NCBI GenBank assembly: GCA_002205965.3
Contig: NADL03000748.1
Coordinates: forward strand, 496,001 to 560,000
Length of the DNA stretch: 64,000 nt
DNA from: Kappaphycus alvarezii
Taxonomy: Eukaryota > Rhodophyta > Florideophyceae > Gigartinales > Solieriaceae
Reading direction: 5' to 3'
Shown here: positions 10,068 through 23,500 of the stretch, in pieces
How the letters are laid out: every line of letters starts with the position of its first letter
How positions within the stretch are numbered: position 1 is the stretch's first letter
Position numbers and translations under genes: made by a program
Notes under the pieces: model-generated
What the model was told of the DNA's origin: nothing
The model's database searches: none
Seen by the model: the letters and a program-made list of their open reading frames with translations, nothing else

Positions 10068-10430
10068 TCAGGCTGGAGGTGCAGTGTTCTTTTGGTCGTT
10101 AGAGTCCGAAGAGATAACTGTTAAGCATATTAAAGGTTGAGTAAATAGAGTCACTGGGCCGTATGAAGCCAGCAACTGAAGACACAGCGGGAAATTGTAG
10201 GCTTTAAATGGGTTAGTCTCCAATTTTTTGGACTTGAAATGCTGTAGGATTTGGGACACCTTGGAAACCTGCGGAATGATGCCCATCATTGTCCCACCAT
10301 CTGCGTACCAGCAGTTGAGAAAAAGATAAATTTGTGCTAAAATATTTCGAATGAGGGGTTGGGGAATGACGGACAAAAGAGCTTACTAGCAGATTCTGTT
10401 GAATGCTCTCCTGGCTGGGGGGATAGAACA
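10068..10430 (-). pseudogene. RLE-type LINE reverse transcriptase core fragment (copy I)
   Basis: One minus-strand frame reads VIPQPLIRN then LNCWYADGGTMMGI, matching SLTIQPLIR and LNQWYADDGTLIGT of the copies at 57.8 and 59.6 kb. An overlapping frame (10213-10431) gives SIQQNLLVSSF, corresponding to the preceding GTQQGDPASMLLF block. The catalytic YADD has become YADG and the frame is shifted between blocks. Only about 120 residues around RT motifs 4-5 remain. An old, heavily decayed insertion. Confidence 0.6.
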
Positions 10431-10439
10431 ATGTAAAGT

Positions 10440-12712
10440 ATTAGAACTATAGGAAGGACTAAAGATTTGTTCATAGAAAAATATGGATATGAATTTACGT
10501 ACTTCTAAATACTCGTTAGATTTAGCTAGAAATAGGATCTCAATATTTTTCACATGAATTACATTGCGATAGAATATAAATAATTCATATTTGGGCCAAT
10601 TTTGGAGATTTTTGGACCCCATGATCTATTTTATATACAATGCAATGCCGAAATGCGCATCACCAGAATTTGTTCAACGAGTTAACATTGTAGTATCAGC
10701 CATGAAAATACTCACCATTTCCATCATTTGATATTGGTGTCTATTTCCCTCCCGGTGACCAATTCGTTCTTCACGGTGCTCGTAATAGATTCTATGTAGT
10801 TACTCTTCCACTCTTCAGTTCTATCCTTCCCTAAAATGCTACTTTTACACTAGCTATGGTTTTATAATTTCTAAAACTTGAGGCTTTCTTATTTTCTGTC
10901 CGAAAACTGGGAAGGTGCCGAGTGCGACGACTAAAGATGATCTAAGAAAACTTATGGGCCGAAGATGCGATGATTTTCTTCTGGCGATAGTGCAGCATGT
11001 AGTTCCAGAATGAGCCGGCGATGCTACTAACCTCAATTCTCTCGCGGGCTAGTAGCAATGAAAATTACTACCACCATCCGCCATTGTCGAGAAACCAGTT
11101 TTGAAGACATCCCTCTGAATTTTCCCATCTAAAATTTAGGCCTTTTGAGTCAAAGCATGCCGAATACTTTTGCATTTCTTGAAGTATTCCGTAACCGATT
11201 GGTCGCCTGTAGGAAAGAATTTACCATGAAATGAGTAAAACTTCTGTATACATTGTCTTTGATGAGATTTTCGATAAGAAAATTTTGTTCGTGCATTTCA
11301 AAGAAAGCCTCGCACTCATCTCAGTTGACTAAGAGTAGATACTGTAATAGTTTTGAAACATTGCCCATTCCATCTGCGTAGAACCGAGTCCTTTCATGAT
11401 GTTGCTTTGTCGGCCCTTACAGCAAATTTAATGATGATTCAGGATGGTAAGAAATAACATGAAGGATATTTTCATCACTACCTATCGGCATTTTTGCGTA
11501 AATTAATTGTATCGAGAAGATGTACTGTAACCTTTAAATTCCATAAGTCGCCAATTTTGGCTGGAGAGGGCGGGCTTTTCTGTCTCGGAATACTCAGCCC
11601 CCCCACAGACTGTTGATTTGATTCAACACGAACCCGAATCTTAGGAGCAAGGGAAGAGAGTTTTTGATTTTAGTAAGCCACGAGAGAAAATTATATACGA
11701 AAAGTAATGGGACAAGGTACGTGTGCGTGATTGTGTATAATCCCTGCCAGTACATGATGTTAAAAATAGCGTATCGTATTATGTTTTTTCTTTAAGAACA
11801 TGTTAGAAAAGGAGATTGATTTTTGAACTTGAAGTAGACAATTAGTTGTTGTGTAGGGGCTATATTTTTATTTACAAGCGACTCGATGAGTTTTTGTGAT
11901 GCTCAGGTATGGTAACGTATAAATTTCTGCTTCATGATTAAATTGAGGGCATAAGTGGTTCCCGAAAAGTACTTAATTGCGTTGAATGAATTTATGAATG
12001 TTGCAAGTGGCATTTCAGAGAACTTGTAGCTTGAATACTAAAGAAATATGGGAGAAATTCTCATAACTGGTACCTTTTTCAGTTCATATTTGTAGGTTGT
12101 TAAGCGCACACGGCCTGTGAAGTGAAATACAATATCATTAAGCCCCTCGACCCTTAACCTCCTTTTCGCAGCATATAATACCTATGAGTTGTATTGAGCA
12201 GTCTTCTGTCTACATAAAATATTTTATGTCGAGAAAATTATGAAATAAGCACTTTGGGTAATGTAAAATTCCCTAATTTTATCCTTAAAATCTTAAATAT
12301 TTACTGATAATATGTTAATCAAGTCAGAGTTTAAGTTTAAATATTCTCCAATCCTTCGTTAATTTTGGAAGGAGAGGAGCTTTTTGATAAAGAAATAATA
12401 TATGACTCGATGAAGTGACCAGAGACTATTTTTACCTAGATTATCTAATAATATCTATTATAATAATATTTTGTCACTACATCGAAAATAGTGTGAGCAT
12501 ACATTCAAAAATAAGTTATTGAATAGACTCGGAAAACCAAAAAAATGAACTAATTGAGGTTATGCATTGTGTCAAAGGGGCTATGAAAACAGAAAATAAT
12601 TTTATGGAAGCAGCTATTAATCGTAGTTTAATGGACAGAAGACATTCTTTGCACACTCAAAGGCCGTTTAAGACCACGTAATGCACGAAATACGACTGAA
12701 CCACCAAAAGTA
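10440..12712. other. No recognisable gene
   Basis: AT-rich. The short frames at 10386-10622 (-) and 10854-11036 (-) are unassigned. No repeats or RNA genes were seen. Confidence 0.55.
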
Positions 12713-13303
12713 TTAGATTCTAAGACACAAGTACCGACTGATAGAGCTTTTAACTTGTACTTCAAATATGGAGGGTAAAATCCTCAATTGTGTAGTCAAG
12801 AAGGATATATCCTGCACCCGAAATATGATATCATTCATCTCGTCAATAATATTATGAACATGATTAACCTCTGAAATAGACTCTCGACCTATGGGTTGAG
12901 CAAAGTCGCGATTGGATGCGAGCTTTCGGCGCCCACAGCGATCTAACTGCATCAGAAACATCTGATTAAATTGTAGCAGCATCTTTATCCACTTCACAGG
13001 CATCTTCAGAATTGGAGTGATTATTGGAAGCAAGGCATCCAAAAAAATAGGTATTGCGCCAATAATTATCAATAACAGAGGAGAGGAGAGACATCATAGG
13101 AGAGAACATCCTATATGCTCTTTCCATCTCATTGCATTAAGGAATCAATCTTGTGTATATCATCATCATCCTCATCTACAAGATCAATTGCTATTCCATA
13201 CTGTCGGCACTTCTAACGACGCCTCCCTGCCCCAAGGATGCCGAAATTTAATGGCTGTAGTTTAGAAGTGGTGTTCGCAGGAATAAAAAGGCTTTGAAGT
13301 GAT

Positions 13304-13760
13304 TCAAAGTTGATACGTTAAGTAAGGTAAGCTCGTTTCATTCCCATGTGCGCTGCAGTTATCCAACAATAAAAAGACTTTTCGTCCATCTTTCTTTCCA
13401 ATCATTGCATCAGAAAGATAAAGATATTCGTGAAACAGTGAAGATGTCATCCATTCCTTCCTATTAGCATGATAATCCAGTTCCAATTCGGCAGCTGTAT
13501 TCTTCTTGAAACATTGTGGTTTCTTAGACTTCCCAAAGACCATTTTTTCCATTTTCTCGGAACTGGATGCGTTGCAGCACGCCAGAAATGCCAACCATTC
13601 CTTTGATTTCTTTTTTTCACTAATTGACTTAGTATCTGTAGTTTTGTGAGGGGCCAGACTGCAAAAAAGTCCGAAAACATCTGCATTACAGAAATTCTCT
13701 GGTTTGAATTCCCCTAGCATCTCTTTCAATCGAGGGATTGTGCTACAATTGCAAGTATAA
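13304..13760 (-). pseudogene. Tigger-like transposase catalytic core
   Basis: The frame contains FCNADVFGLFC (first catalytic Asp, from the usual NADETGLF block), WLAFLACCNASSSEKM, VFGKSKKPQCFKK, LDYHANRKEWM and KVFLLLDNCSAHGN (second Asp). These are the ordered blocks of the DDE_1 superfamily. The third acidic position, normally in QPLDxG, reads QPLN in the downstream frame, so the copy is inactive as written. A shadow frame at 13447-13686 covers the same DNA. Confidence 0.8.
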
Positions 13761-13917
13761 CGGAATCTGCGCTTTCGCCATGCAACTTATGGACTTCTTC
13801 AAATTGTACCTTACTTGAAACCTGTAAAGCAACCCACTTGAGAATGTCAATTTGACTTGGCTTTAAGTTAGCAAGACAGCATTCAATACAATCACCAGCA
13901 GGTCCCAAAACTTGCAA
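13726..13917 (-). pseudogene. Tigger-like transposase, middle segment
   Basis: This 63-residue frame (SQIDILKWVALQVSSKVQFEEVHKLH) lies directly upstream of the catalytic core frame and overlaps its start by 4 nt. Its position fits the linker between the DNA-binding and catalytic parts of the transposase, but no diagnostic motif is visible. Assigned by position. Confidence 0.4.
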
Positions 13918-14482
13918 ACCATACCTCCCGAAACAAAACGCCTTCTATTGTTTTGACCTCACAGCCAGTTTAATCTTGCGTCTTAGATAGCCAGGAATTT
14001 TCTTTGCTGACGCTGTTTTCTCTCTGATTTGCTGTGCATCTGAGAAAAGCGATCAAGATCTTTCAAATGCGAAATACTGTGGATTGGCTCAATGAGTGCT
14101 TGAGTTTGAAATTCTTCTCTGCCCATTTAGCAATTTTAACTAGTTGATGCGACGATATTATTTCTGAAGGCGAGGTATCTCGTCTAAAATCTGTCGTTTG
14201 TGGCCCTCTAACAGCTTGCACAGTTTTTCATAGCGGATTTTGGCGTTTCTGAGAGTAAGTGCAGCCCAAACTCTTGATCTTGAGATCAAAAGGCTTCTAT
14301 CTGTAGCCCGTGGGGAAAGTTTAGTCGTTTCCTGCTTAATGATTGTATTATATGAGCTTTAATCAATGAAGTTTAGGCAAAGATGCACCTCTGTTTGCCC
14401 TGTATAGATTCAGCCGGTTTAGGATCGTTGAAGTTCAATGATTGAAGGGACTAATTGAAGGGACCACATATTTTTTTACTGG

Positions 14483-14508
14483 TACTGGTACTGGTACCAG
14501 TACCAGTA
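14483..14508. repeat. Perfect 26-bp palindrome made of ACTGGT units
   Basis: Centred on GGTACC at 14493-14498, both arms pair for 13 bp without mismatch. The left side consists of ACTGGT three times in tandem (14478-14495) and the right side of its complement. It lies about 180 bp outside the 5' end of the pogo-like relic. Confidence 0.95.
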
Positions 14509-14509
14509 G

Positions 14510-17500
14510 GGTGACCAGCAGTAGAGACTAAATGGTAACGGATAGCATATTCTATATCATTCAATGTAAATATCATGAAGCGAAGTAATGAATCCACACA
14601 CAGTCAAAATCACAGTGACATGACATTATGCACCGCTACTAGGAATCAAGCGCTATCTTTCTTCCCGGGTTCTTGCACCATTGAGCATTACTTATGTTTA
14701 TGTTTTCGCAACTGAACGATACGGGAGTGATGCGAGTGATGGGCTTACTTATGAAGCACCCTTCGTAATGTTACCGTTGAAGGATAGGTCAGACCCAGTG
14801 TGCATACGGCATGCATAGTTCTATAATAATAACCTTATTCTAGGTTATTTTAAAGGAATTGTGATAGCCATTTTCAGATTTTTAGTTGCATAATCCGAGG
14901 GGGCCGGGGACTCTCGATTCCAGCTCGTATACGCATCCCTCTATGCGAGAGACCAATTCTCATTGCATAAACTGAGATTACGCACTAAATACGGATGAAA
15001 TAACTGAGGGTTGACTGTATCCGGGTTTGTTGGACAAAAGCCTATGTTTTTCTTTGTATGGAACTTACAAGTGTATTGATCTACCACTTTTTGATTCTTT
15101 ATTAAGGAAATGTTAATTATATATTTAATATGGCGGAGTGGAAGCATTGTAAACTTCCCATTGACATTGGCTGATTCACCGACGATTAATTTTTCCCTTC
15201 TAGATCCAATTATATCAAGTGGATAAATTGGAAACAATAGAGCTCAATTTCTTGAAAACATTCATTCCCGTCTTGAAGTTAGTCCTAATCTTTCGATCCC
15301 CTTTTCTGTAAAAGATGATATGTTATTGACGACCGGTCGAAGCTTGAGTTCATTTGAAGGAATTCATATGCCTTAGAATGCAGCGTAGTTGGGATAAAAC
15401 GCCTGCAGAAAGAGCCATTGTTAAATTCTCTACATAAGAATAGCATTTCATATATATATTTATCATGCTGTGAGTTAAATTAGGTCGCATTTTCTTTAAG
15501 ATTCTGACTTGAAAATGAACTTACGGCCAGCTATATTTGTCAACAGCTCTTCCTTTTTTAATAGCCGCAAAAAATTTAAAAAATCTCAGTTCTGCCATCC
15601 CAACTACGACTAATTGAATTGATTTTAGACATTAGTAAGTTTTTATCTCAATTTCAGATATGTCCTATGAAAAATACAAGTTATTGATATTGTAAATAGC
15701 ATTATGTGTTTTATACTGATTCAGAGTTTTTAAACTCGATTAAAATTGCGCCGATGAGTAAAATGCAATGATTTTTGTTTTTCTCCATTCCTGGACTTCT
15801 GCATAGGTTTGATGCATGGATATTACTGAAATGATCGGCATCATATGAGCTCTACCGCGAATTTTTTTATCTATAACTTCTAATGGAACACGAGCTGCGT
15901 GGCTTGGAGTCTGATATTGCACTAAATAAATGTTTAGCACTTTTAAATTAATCCAACAGTAATACGGCAATTATCTCAGTCCAGAAACGACACTGAAAAA
16001 TATCTTTGATCTTATTAATTTTTTTTTCCTTCATATAATACTTCATATAGTGTTGGTGTCGACAAGGGATATTTAATACTAAATAGTGGAAGTATTGAGA
16101 AGTTTCGAGAGTAATACAAGTCAGTTTATTAATCTCTTTATGATTTGATGTAGGTCTTAAAAATTTGAGTGAGTGAAATCTCCTGCACTCTATTCGCGAA
16201 AAGTTCAAATGAATATTAATAGGAATAAAAATATCTTGTTCTTTCTTAGAAAAGAATGAAGTTTTAAGTAATCAGATATAAGTGGTTTTTCAGTTTTCAT
16301 CTAATGTTTTTGTATTATATTCTATAGGGAATAAAAAATAAACTCAATTTAGTTCTATCATTTATGGTTTCTGCCTAATTTTGTCTATCTTTTTATTCGA
16401 AATTCTATTGTGGGAAAAAGAAGCTGTTATTTAGTATAATGCGAATAACGTCTTTCTAAGAGGCAAAAGTTCAGGTCCGTTCTAGGGAAAAAATTAGTCA
16501 TTTATAGCAAAAGAGATTGATCCAGAAACTTGAACATTGTGGTGATTATGTGATAGCTTCTTTATGTATAACGTTAAAATTTTAGTTATTTTGATAATTA
16601 ATCTAAAAGTCTAGAGTCTTTGGAATCTTTGGCAGAAAATTCAAACGAAAATTTCTGTAGCTTGACTGAAATTACATTATGGGTGCAGTAAATCGGTAAA
16701 TTTTTTTGGAGAAATAAGCCTCTGTGCATGGTATGGAATACTTAGAACGTAATTTAGGATGTAATTCAGCGATAAAAGGAACATACGAACTATAAAAAGG
16801 GGTCGTATGGGAATATGGTATTATAAAACGATTTAATAAGGTTTTTTATATCTTAGAACCGGCGCGCTTGATGATTCGAACACCTCGAAATGTTGAAAGG
16901 ATAAGAATAAAAAAAATCCAACAAATGGAGTGTCATTCAGAAAAGACTTGTGCACGGGGCAGACCTGGATAGGAAGGATGCATTGAGATGCTCTACTACA
17001 AAAACGTACATAATTTTTTACTTTTAAGTTGTATGAAGTGGGAGAAATGCAGACGGGAATAATATGAAGTGAACTATTTGAGGAAGGAAGAGAGGAGAAG
17101 ATAAAAAAAATACTTTTATAATTAGTTTCTTCTGGAAAAGATAAGTAAACTTTTCATCCTACATTTATAGGAGATCATTAAGCGAAAAGTGTTTTTAATG
17201 AAAACATACGGAAAAAGTCAGTATTTATTTTACACGCTATGAAACAAGAAAATTGACTTCTTGAATATTATAACCACTGCAAAAGTGATAGATATAAATA
17301 TATACATGGAAAAACTAAATTTCATATTTCAATATATACAGAATTAAACTGGAAATGCAGTGGAAGGCATTACAGTGACCTAAAACAGGCTTTTGAATAT
17401 ACCGCTCATTATTGGATATGTATTAATGCATGTCTGAAAATGTATTTCACACAATTAATTAAAATAATAGACTGAGCAGTTACACTTCTCTCAATTATGA

Positions 17501-20500
17501 AACTCTGTATTAATATTAGAACCGTCTTTTTTTTTGTCCAATTTCTTAATGTTTAAAGTTTTATAATAAGATTATACATATATTATAAATTATCCTTTTT
17601 TGGAACATGGAATTTTTCCAACGTGCTTTCCTTCCACATTATCTGTCACAATCAATTCAAGATATCAAGAAGGATTGCTTTCAAGGAATTTTGTTCAGAA
17701 AAAAGTACGAGAGTATTTTGAAATATGAGACAACTAGCTTGAGTTAACAGAGAAAAATTAAAGATTTTTTATCTTATGGAAGGGATAAACTGTATAAAAT
17801 ATGTACACATTTCTCAAAGACACATAAAGCTTTCATTAAGCAGAAAGTGCCAAGACGCATTTATTTTTAATTTATCACTAATTTTTATGCTGTGTAGACC
17901 TTTAAATTGCATTAATGCCTTCAATTTTTACTCAACGTTCTAAAATACACTATAAACATATCTTTAAATTTCTGTATAAGTTGTCTTCAATCACATAAAG
18001 TGTCCGAGAAAATACCAAAACGAATAAGCATGTGGGGATCAACGTGGATTTTCTACCTTTAAAAGACCGAAAAAGAACTTAAAAAGTACTTCTATAAAAA
18101 CTCAAGAACTTCCACTGGAAAACCCTATAATGCAAAAAAACCTGAAGAAGGACAATATGAAGCAGTGTTCATTACAGAAGGAGGTGGGATGTGGCAATTA
18201 TTTCTACTTTTTTCACCGGAAATCGTTTAAAACATTCGACGACAAACTTGAAGGAGCAAATATGGATTAGTAACTATAATCATATTTTGAAATATTAAAT
18301 ATTTCCTTACGAACCGAAGAAAGATATTCTCTCCAGCTACTCGTTTTGTAGCCTCATAGAAAAACCAAAGGAAATAAAAGATTATTGGAAAAGTTTCACG
18401 AGAATTTTCGAAATCCTGGAAAATGCTGCTGAAAACTCGATTTCCATGTTTCAAATCTCAAGTATTTGATAATTTGTACAGAAAGCTGTGGTTAAAGTGA
18501 AAATATTATAAGTGTATCTCGTCTTTTTGCGGAAACAAATTCGTTCATTGCCTTAAATTTATAGAACAAAATGACTAAAACTTTTAGAACTTCTTTTGTA
18601 GTGCATTCATAGGCATAAAATTAAGTTTTCTTGAAGTAAAGAAAAATATTAAAGCTTCTTTAATTAAAATTTAGGCGTCCTAATATCGATTCAAAATAAT
18701 AGCGAGGATTCTTAAAAGAATTGGTTTTGAAGGATTAAAAGTATTCGTCATCAGAATACCATGTCATTCATTTATGTAAACAGTTTATCCTCGTTATGAT
18801 AGAAAAATCCGTGGTCATTTAATTTTAACAAATCTTCAAAGTGTTGTCTAAAAAATTTTAGATATCTACTTTCATATATACAAAATGTATTCTTTTTTAA
18901 ATGGCATCATTAAATTTAATTTGATAGGAAACTCAAGATTTTTTTGTCTTAGTAAGTTATTGAGAATAGAGAAGTTGAAATATAAGATATAAAGATAAAA
19001 AACTGCGCTTGTACCTTTTATTCCACTAAATTATGTGTGAAAGAATAGGCTGTTTTCAACTCACATTTTCACTGAGCCAAATACCGAATGATCACGGCAT
19101 TAAAGCCAAGATTTATCCAACTAATAAAATTAGGTGGGCTGAGGGTATTCAGCTTCTAGTCTTATGCTATCCTCTCGGTGAAAGAAGATTTCTGCCTTGG
19201 CTCTGAACGCCAACTAAAAATCGATGCTCTGTCAATTTTTCAATAAAAAACTTGAAAATAGCATTTCTGCATAATTACCATGTCATTGAATTTCAATATA
19301 TCATAGAACTTTGAACCAAAGCATTGTTTATACTGTATTGCGATTACCTATCAAATTTTCCCATTAAAATAGAGAGGGCTAAACGATTTCAAATGATCAA
19401 ATTGTTATTCATTAATTTTTTTACTGTACAAATTCAGTAGCGATCGATACACACTGCTTTATAGTTTACACTAAACAAATACCTCAAAATAAAATCTTTA
19501 ATTCGAGCGGAAAAAAATGGATAACTATTTTATGACTATAACAGAACTGTATCTGGCGAAATTGCAAATCTTGCGCTAAATTCTCAATGTAGACATCAAA
19601 TAGTTTTTGCCGGCGTTTTTTTGCCATAGCAGATTTTTTGCACCTTTTCTTCCCGGCAATTTTTTCCATTTCGTAGAAATTTAAACAGTGATTTTAACTC
19701 TCAAATTTAGCTTTGAAATGAAAAAATACGGACGCAACTGAATGCGTACAGGCCGTTATTATATAATTGAATGTACTGGGGGATTTTATTAAAAATATAT
19801 GGAAGATAAATAGTTTTCCTACTAGCGCAATTGGAAAAGGCTTGAAGATAGAACAGAAGGCGAATGAGAAAAGGTGCGACTCGGGACAAATGATTCTCTC
19901 TTTTTCATACAAATACGAAACGAAATTTACTTCGGAATAACTGCTTGCCCATTGACGTTTTTGCTGGCCCCGAATTTCCAAATATCTCCAGAAGATCATA
20001 TTGCCTAAATAGTTTCTCCATTTTCAGAAAATGATAGCACGTACTAGTACATCTTTACTTTCTGTGAAAGAAGTGCCATATCCAGCCATGGCCCCGAATA
20101 TTCAGTTCCAGAACTTTTGAAGTGCATTAGCCTGGGTGAGTGAATTGAAACTTCATAATCATGAGCTAAATTTTTAGGTCATTGAGAAAGACATAATTAA
20201 GATAAAATTGATTTTCAGCAGGATAACTTGCTGAAAAGGACCAAAAGCTAATTTCAGCTGGTGAAACGATCAAAAAAATACAAAAATAATATTAGTGTAT
20301 TCTATTTTTTCTGTAGAAGGTGATATAAGGAAAATTAAATCATACCTCAACGCCAGAAATCTTGATTTATGAGCCATAAAAGAAGCCGATATACATTCCT
20401 GACGTACATATTCATGAATGAAGAGTATTACACAAAAAATGGATTTATGCTGGATGGGAGCTTGATTTGGAAAAACGAAGAAAAGAAATTCCAAGAGGGC

Positions 20501-23500
20501 AATGTGATCCTCCAAGCTTCCTGTGTTATTGGCGTCTCTAAACAATTAGATAATTATGCTAAAATGAGGATAAGTTGAGATGAGCTATCATCGCAGAATA
20601 GAAATAAACTATTAAATCTAAAATAAATTCAGCGATTACATTATTCTGAACAACAACATGGTGCAATTTGGAACTATTTACTAACTTTATCTTTTTTATT
20701 GACCCGAAAAACTTTAATTATCTCATTAAAGCACCTCATTACATCAACCCATTACGAAAGAAAAAATCAATGAGTCAATTTTGCTGGTAAATTTGGATCC
20801 TCCTTTTCAGAGAGGACCTGTGAAGGGAACAGCAGAGGACTGAAAGAGGTTCTGTGCAATAGTGTGTTTAATAAAATTCAACCTAAATATGTTTTTGACA
20901 GGGTAAATCATCTTTTCAATGGCTTGATTCTACTCTTACGATAATAGTTACTTCGTATTAAAAGGTTTCATATTGTGGTCACATGACGTTACATGCGTAT
21001 TTGATAAATTCCATGACTTAACTAAAAAAGGTCTTCAGCTTAATTAAATATTTTACCAAATAATTTTAGAATTTGAGCATTTCAATTACATGTTTAATAA
21101 CCGAAGATGTAAAAATTATCAAAATACAAGAAAAATTATGTTTTGTATCAAAAATGTCAAAGAGAAACATGTCATCATGTTTTGGTGTAAAAAAAATAAT
21201 GTCTGATCAAGAAGGAACCTGAGAGCTTAATTTAAAGATTTAAGTAAACATGGGAGACGGAGAGAACAGAGCAGGGGCCTAACTGATTCCAAATTCAGAA
21301 AGAAGGGTGAAATAAAACTAATATATTCTGTCAAATCATTCCCTTAATTTGTCCCGGTAAATTAGAAGTTAGTAAAATAGAAGTGGAAAATACGCAGTGT
21401 CGGAAAATGTAAAGACACATTTTTTGCTTCCAGAAATTATCAGAAAAGTTGGAACCGAAAAGGTAGTTTTAGTTTTCTTTTTTTAAAATATATGCATCAA
21501 AAAATATTTTCCGTCATATAAAATGACTAGAAACATAGCATACAGGCTTAAATAATTTTTTTCGGCTCCATACGTTTTTATGGATATCTAATCATTACTT
21601 TCGAAATGGTAGAATGTTAATTTTGCACCATTTCGTGAGAAAATGTCTAATAATTTTATCATATCCATTATTTCCGTTAATAAAATTATATTAGTTTTGA
21701 ACATTCAAAAATTTGTCTGAGACTTTTTCATTTAAATTTTATCTGATCATTATGTTCATATTCATAGATTAACGTCGATAGTTTGATATAAATAATCTGA
21801 CTTAAATAGGCTTATTGTGTACAGTTTGACTTAAAAATGAGCATTGAAGTAAAGCATAGTCCTATTTGTAAGCCTTTTTGCCTCGATATCACCTTTAGGT
21901 CACCTTTTATCATCTTTATATCAGAAAATCAACGTTCGATCTGTAAATTCTAAGTTTTGTTCGCTCTGCGGCTTCGTTTTTACTTTTATTATTTCTGCGT
22001 CGGAAATTAATAAACTTTCGGGTATAATTTTCTAAAATTCGTAATACCCTAAATAGCGGAGTAAATAATATTTATCCTTCGAGCGCCATTTATCAGCACT
22101 GAACCTGCTATAAATCTCGATTTCGAGTCTATAGATTTGGTTCGAAACAATTCTGCGTATGAGGGCATTGCAACACATTTGAACCTGAACTCTGTGAGTT
22201 AATTTAAGCGAATAGTACCAAAGGTAACTTTCACGGAACCTGACTTTCTTTTCTAAAAGTTACATGGTTTATCTTTATCAATTAATGTTCAGCTATTTCG
22301 CTTATATTTGCTTTTATGCTGCAAAACTTGAGTAATTTTGTTATTCCCGTCAAAACTTTGAGCGTAAGGAATCGAAATTGACTGCTTGCTCTTTTTTGTT
22401 TTAGTCTCCAATGATTAATTTTTGCATTTGTGTCACCCGTTTGGGCTTCAAATTATTTTTCGAAGAGATTGATTCTTGATTTATGTAGTGAGCTTTGTCA
22501 CAGACCCATTAGGTTAAAATTTTATTTTTCATGCAACCTTTCCAAGATTGCTCTTCTGTTTACGTTATAGTCGCCGTAAGAAAACTTTGACAGATAAAAT
22601 CAACTCTAAAGGGTTTGCTTGTGGAATTTTTTGCGTTTTTCCTCTGTTCTAAGGTTTCTTTTTCTGCTGAAGGTAGAATGGTACCGAATATTTTGACGCT
22701 ATTGTGATTAGTCATTTGATCTGTTCCGGTGTAATATTTATGGGTGTCTTATACGCAATAATAGCGTACTATACCAGGCTCTTTATGTCGTTATATTTTC
22801 ATACCTACAAAAGGCCCACTAAGAGAGTTACGTAAATGTCATTAATGTATATAATATCAATATAGAAAGCTCTCGAGAACCTAATGCAAATGCTTCCCAG
22901 GGCGCCAGATAGAGTTTTAGCTACATTTGTAATTTCAGCATGTTTGATCACCAGGTAGAAAAAAGCACCCAGCGTGTTTTTATTGAAGTTGAAAAGCTTA
23001 ATACCTATCCATGTTTTGGTATACAAGTTTTCATTTTCGTAAGCCGCGCCTCATAAGAATAATAATAATATATTTCAATCATGGGTTTTTCGAAGCAACC
23101 ACTCAACAATAAAGATACAAAAATAAGTGAATATTCACCAATGAAAATCAGAATATGAAAAAAAAGACATATGCATGCTGACCGACAGTCCGAAAGAGTT
23201 ACGAACGGAAAATGGGCGGTCAGGAATAAATATGGATATAGAAAGATAGGTTCACTGAAAAAGAGAGAAAAAGATAAAGACGCGGGTTCAAATAAACCAG
23301 TATTAAGTATTTTAAATTTAATAAATAAAGCTTGGTATATAAGTAGGAAAATCATACAGGCACAATTAAGAAGCGCTTTGTTAAACTGTCCCATATTGAA
23401 CCGAGTGGTACAGAGGTAATAGTTATGTAGGACCAAAATTCTGTCCTCTTTAATTAAAACTATTATCAATGGATTAGATTGTGTCAGTTTCAACTGTAAA

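Larger units (their letters stand above)
13100..14300 (-). mobile_element. pogo/Tigger-like DNA transposon relic
   Basis: Minus-strand pieces of a pogo/Tigger (DDE_1) transposase occur in the right order but in different frames: a helical N-terminal region near 14.2 kb, an HTH-like stretch (LSQSTVFRILKDL) near 14.1 kb, the catalytic core at 13304-13760, and the C-terminal core block FIPANTTSKLQPLNFG near 13.27 kb, followed by AIDLVDEDDDD near 13.16 kb. Terminal inverted repeats were not identified. A perfect 26-bp palindrome lies just beyond the 5' side at 14483. Confidence 0.72.

Noticed and set aside
12713..13072. 119-codon minus-strand ORF as the C-terminus of the Tigger transposase
   Set aside because: The recognisable C-terminal block lies in a different frame at about 13160-13297; this ORF shows no motif of its own.
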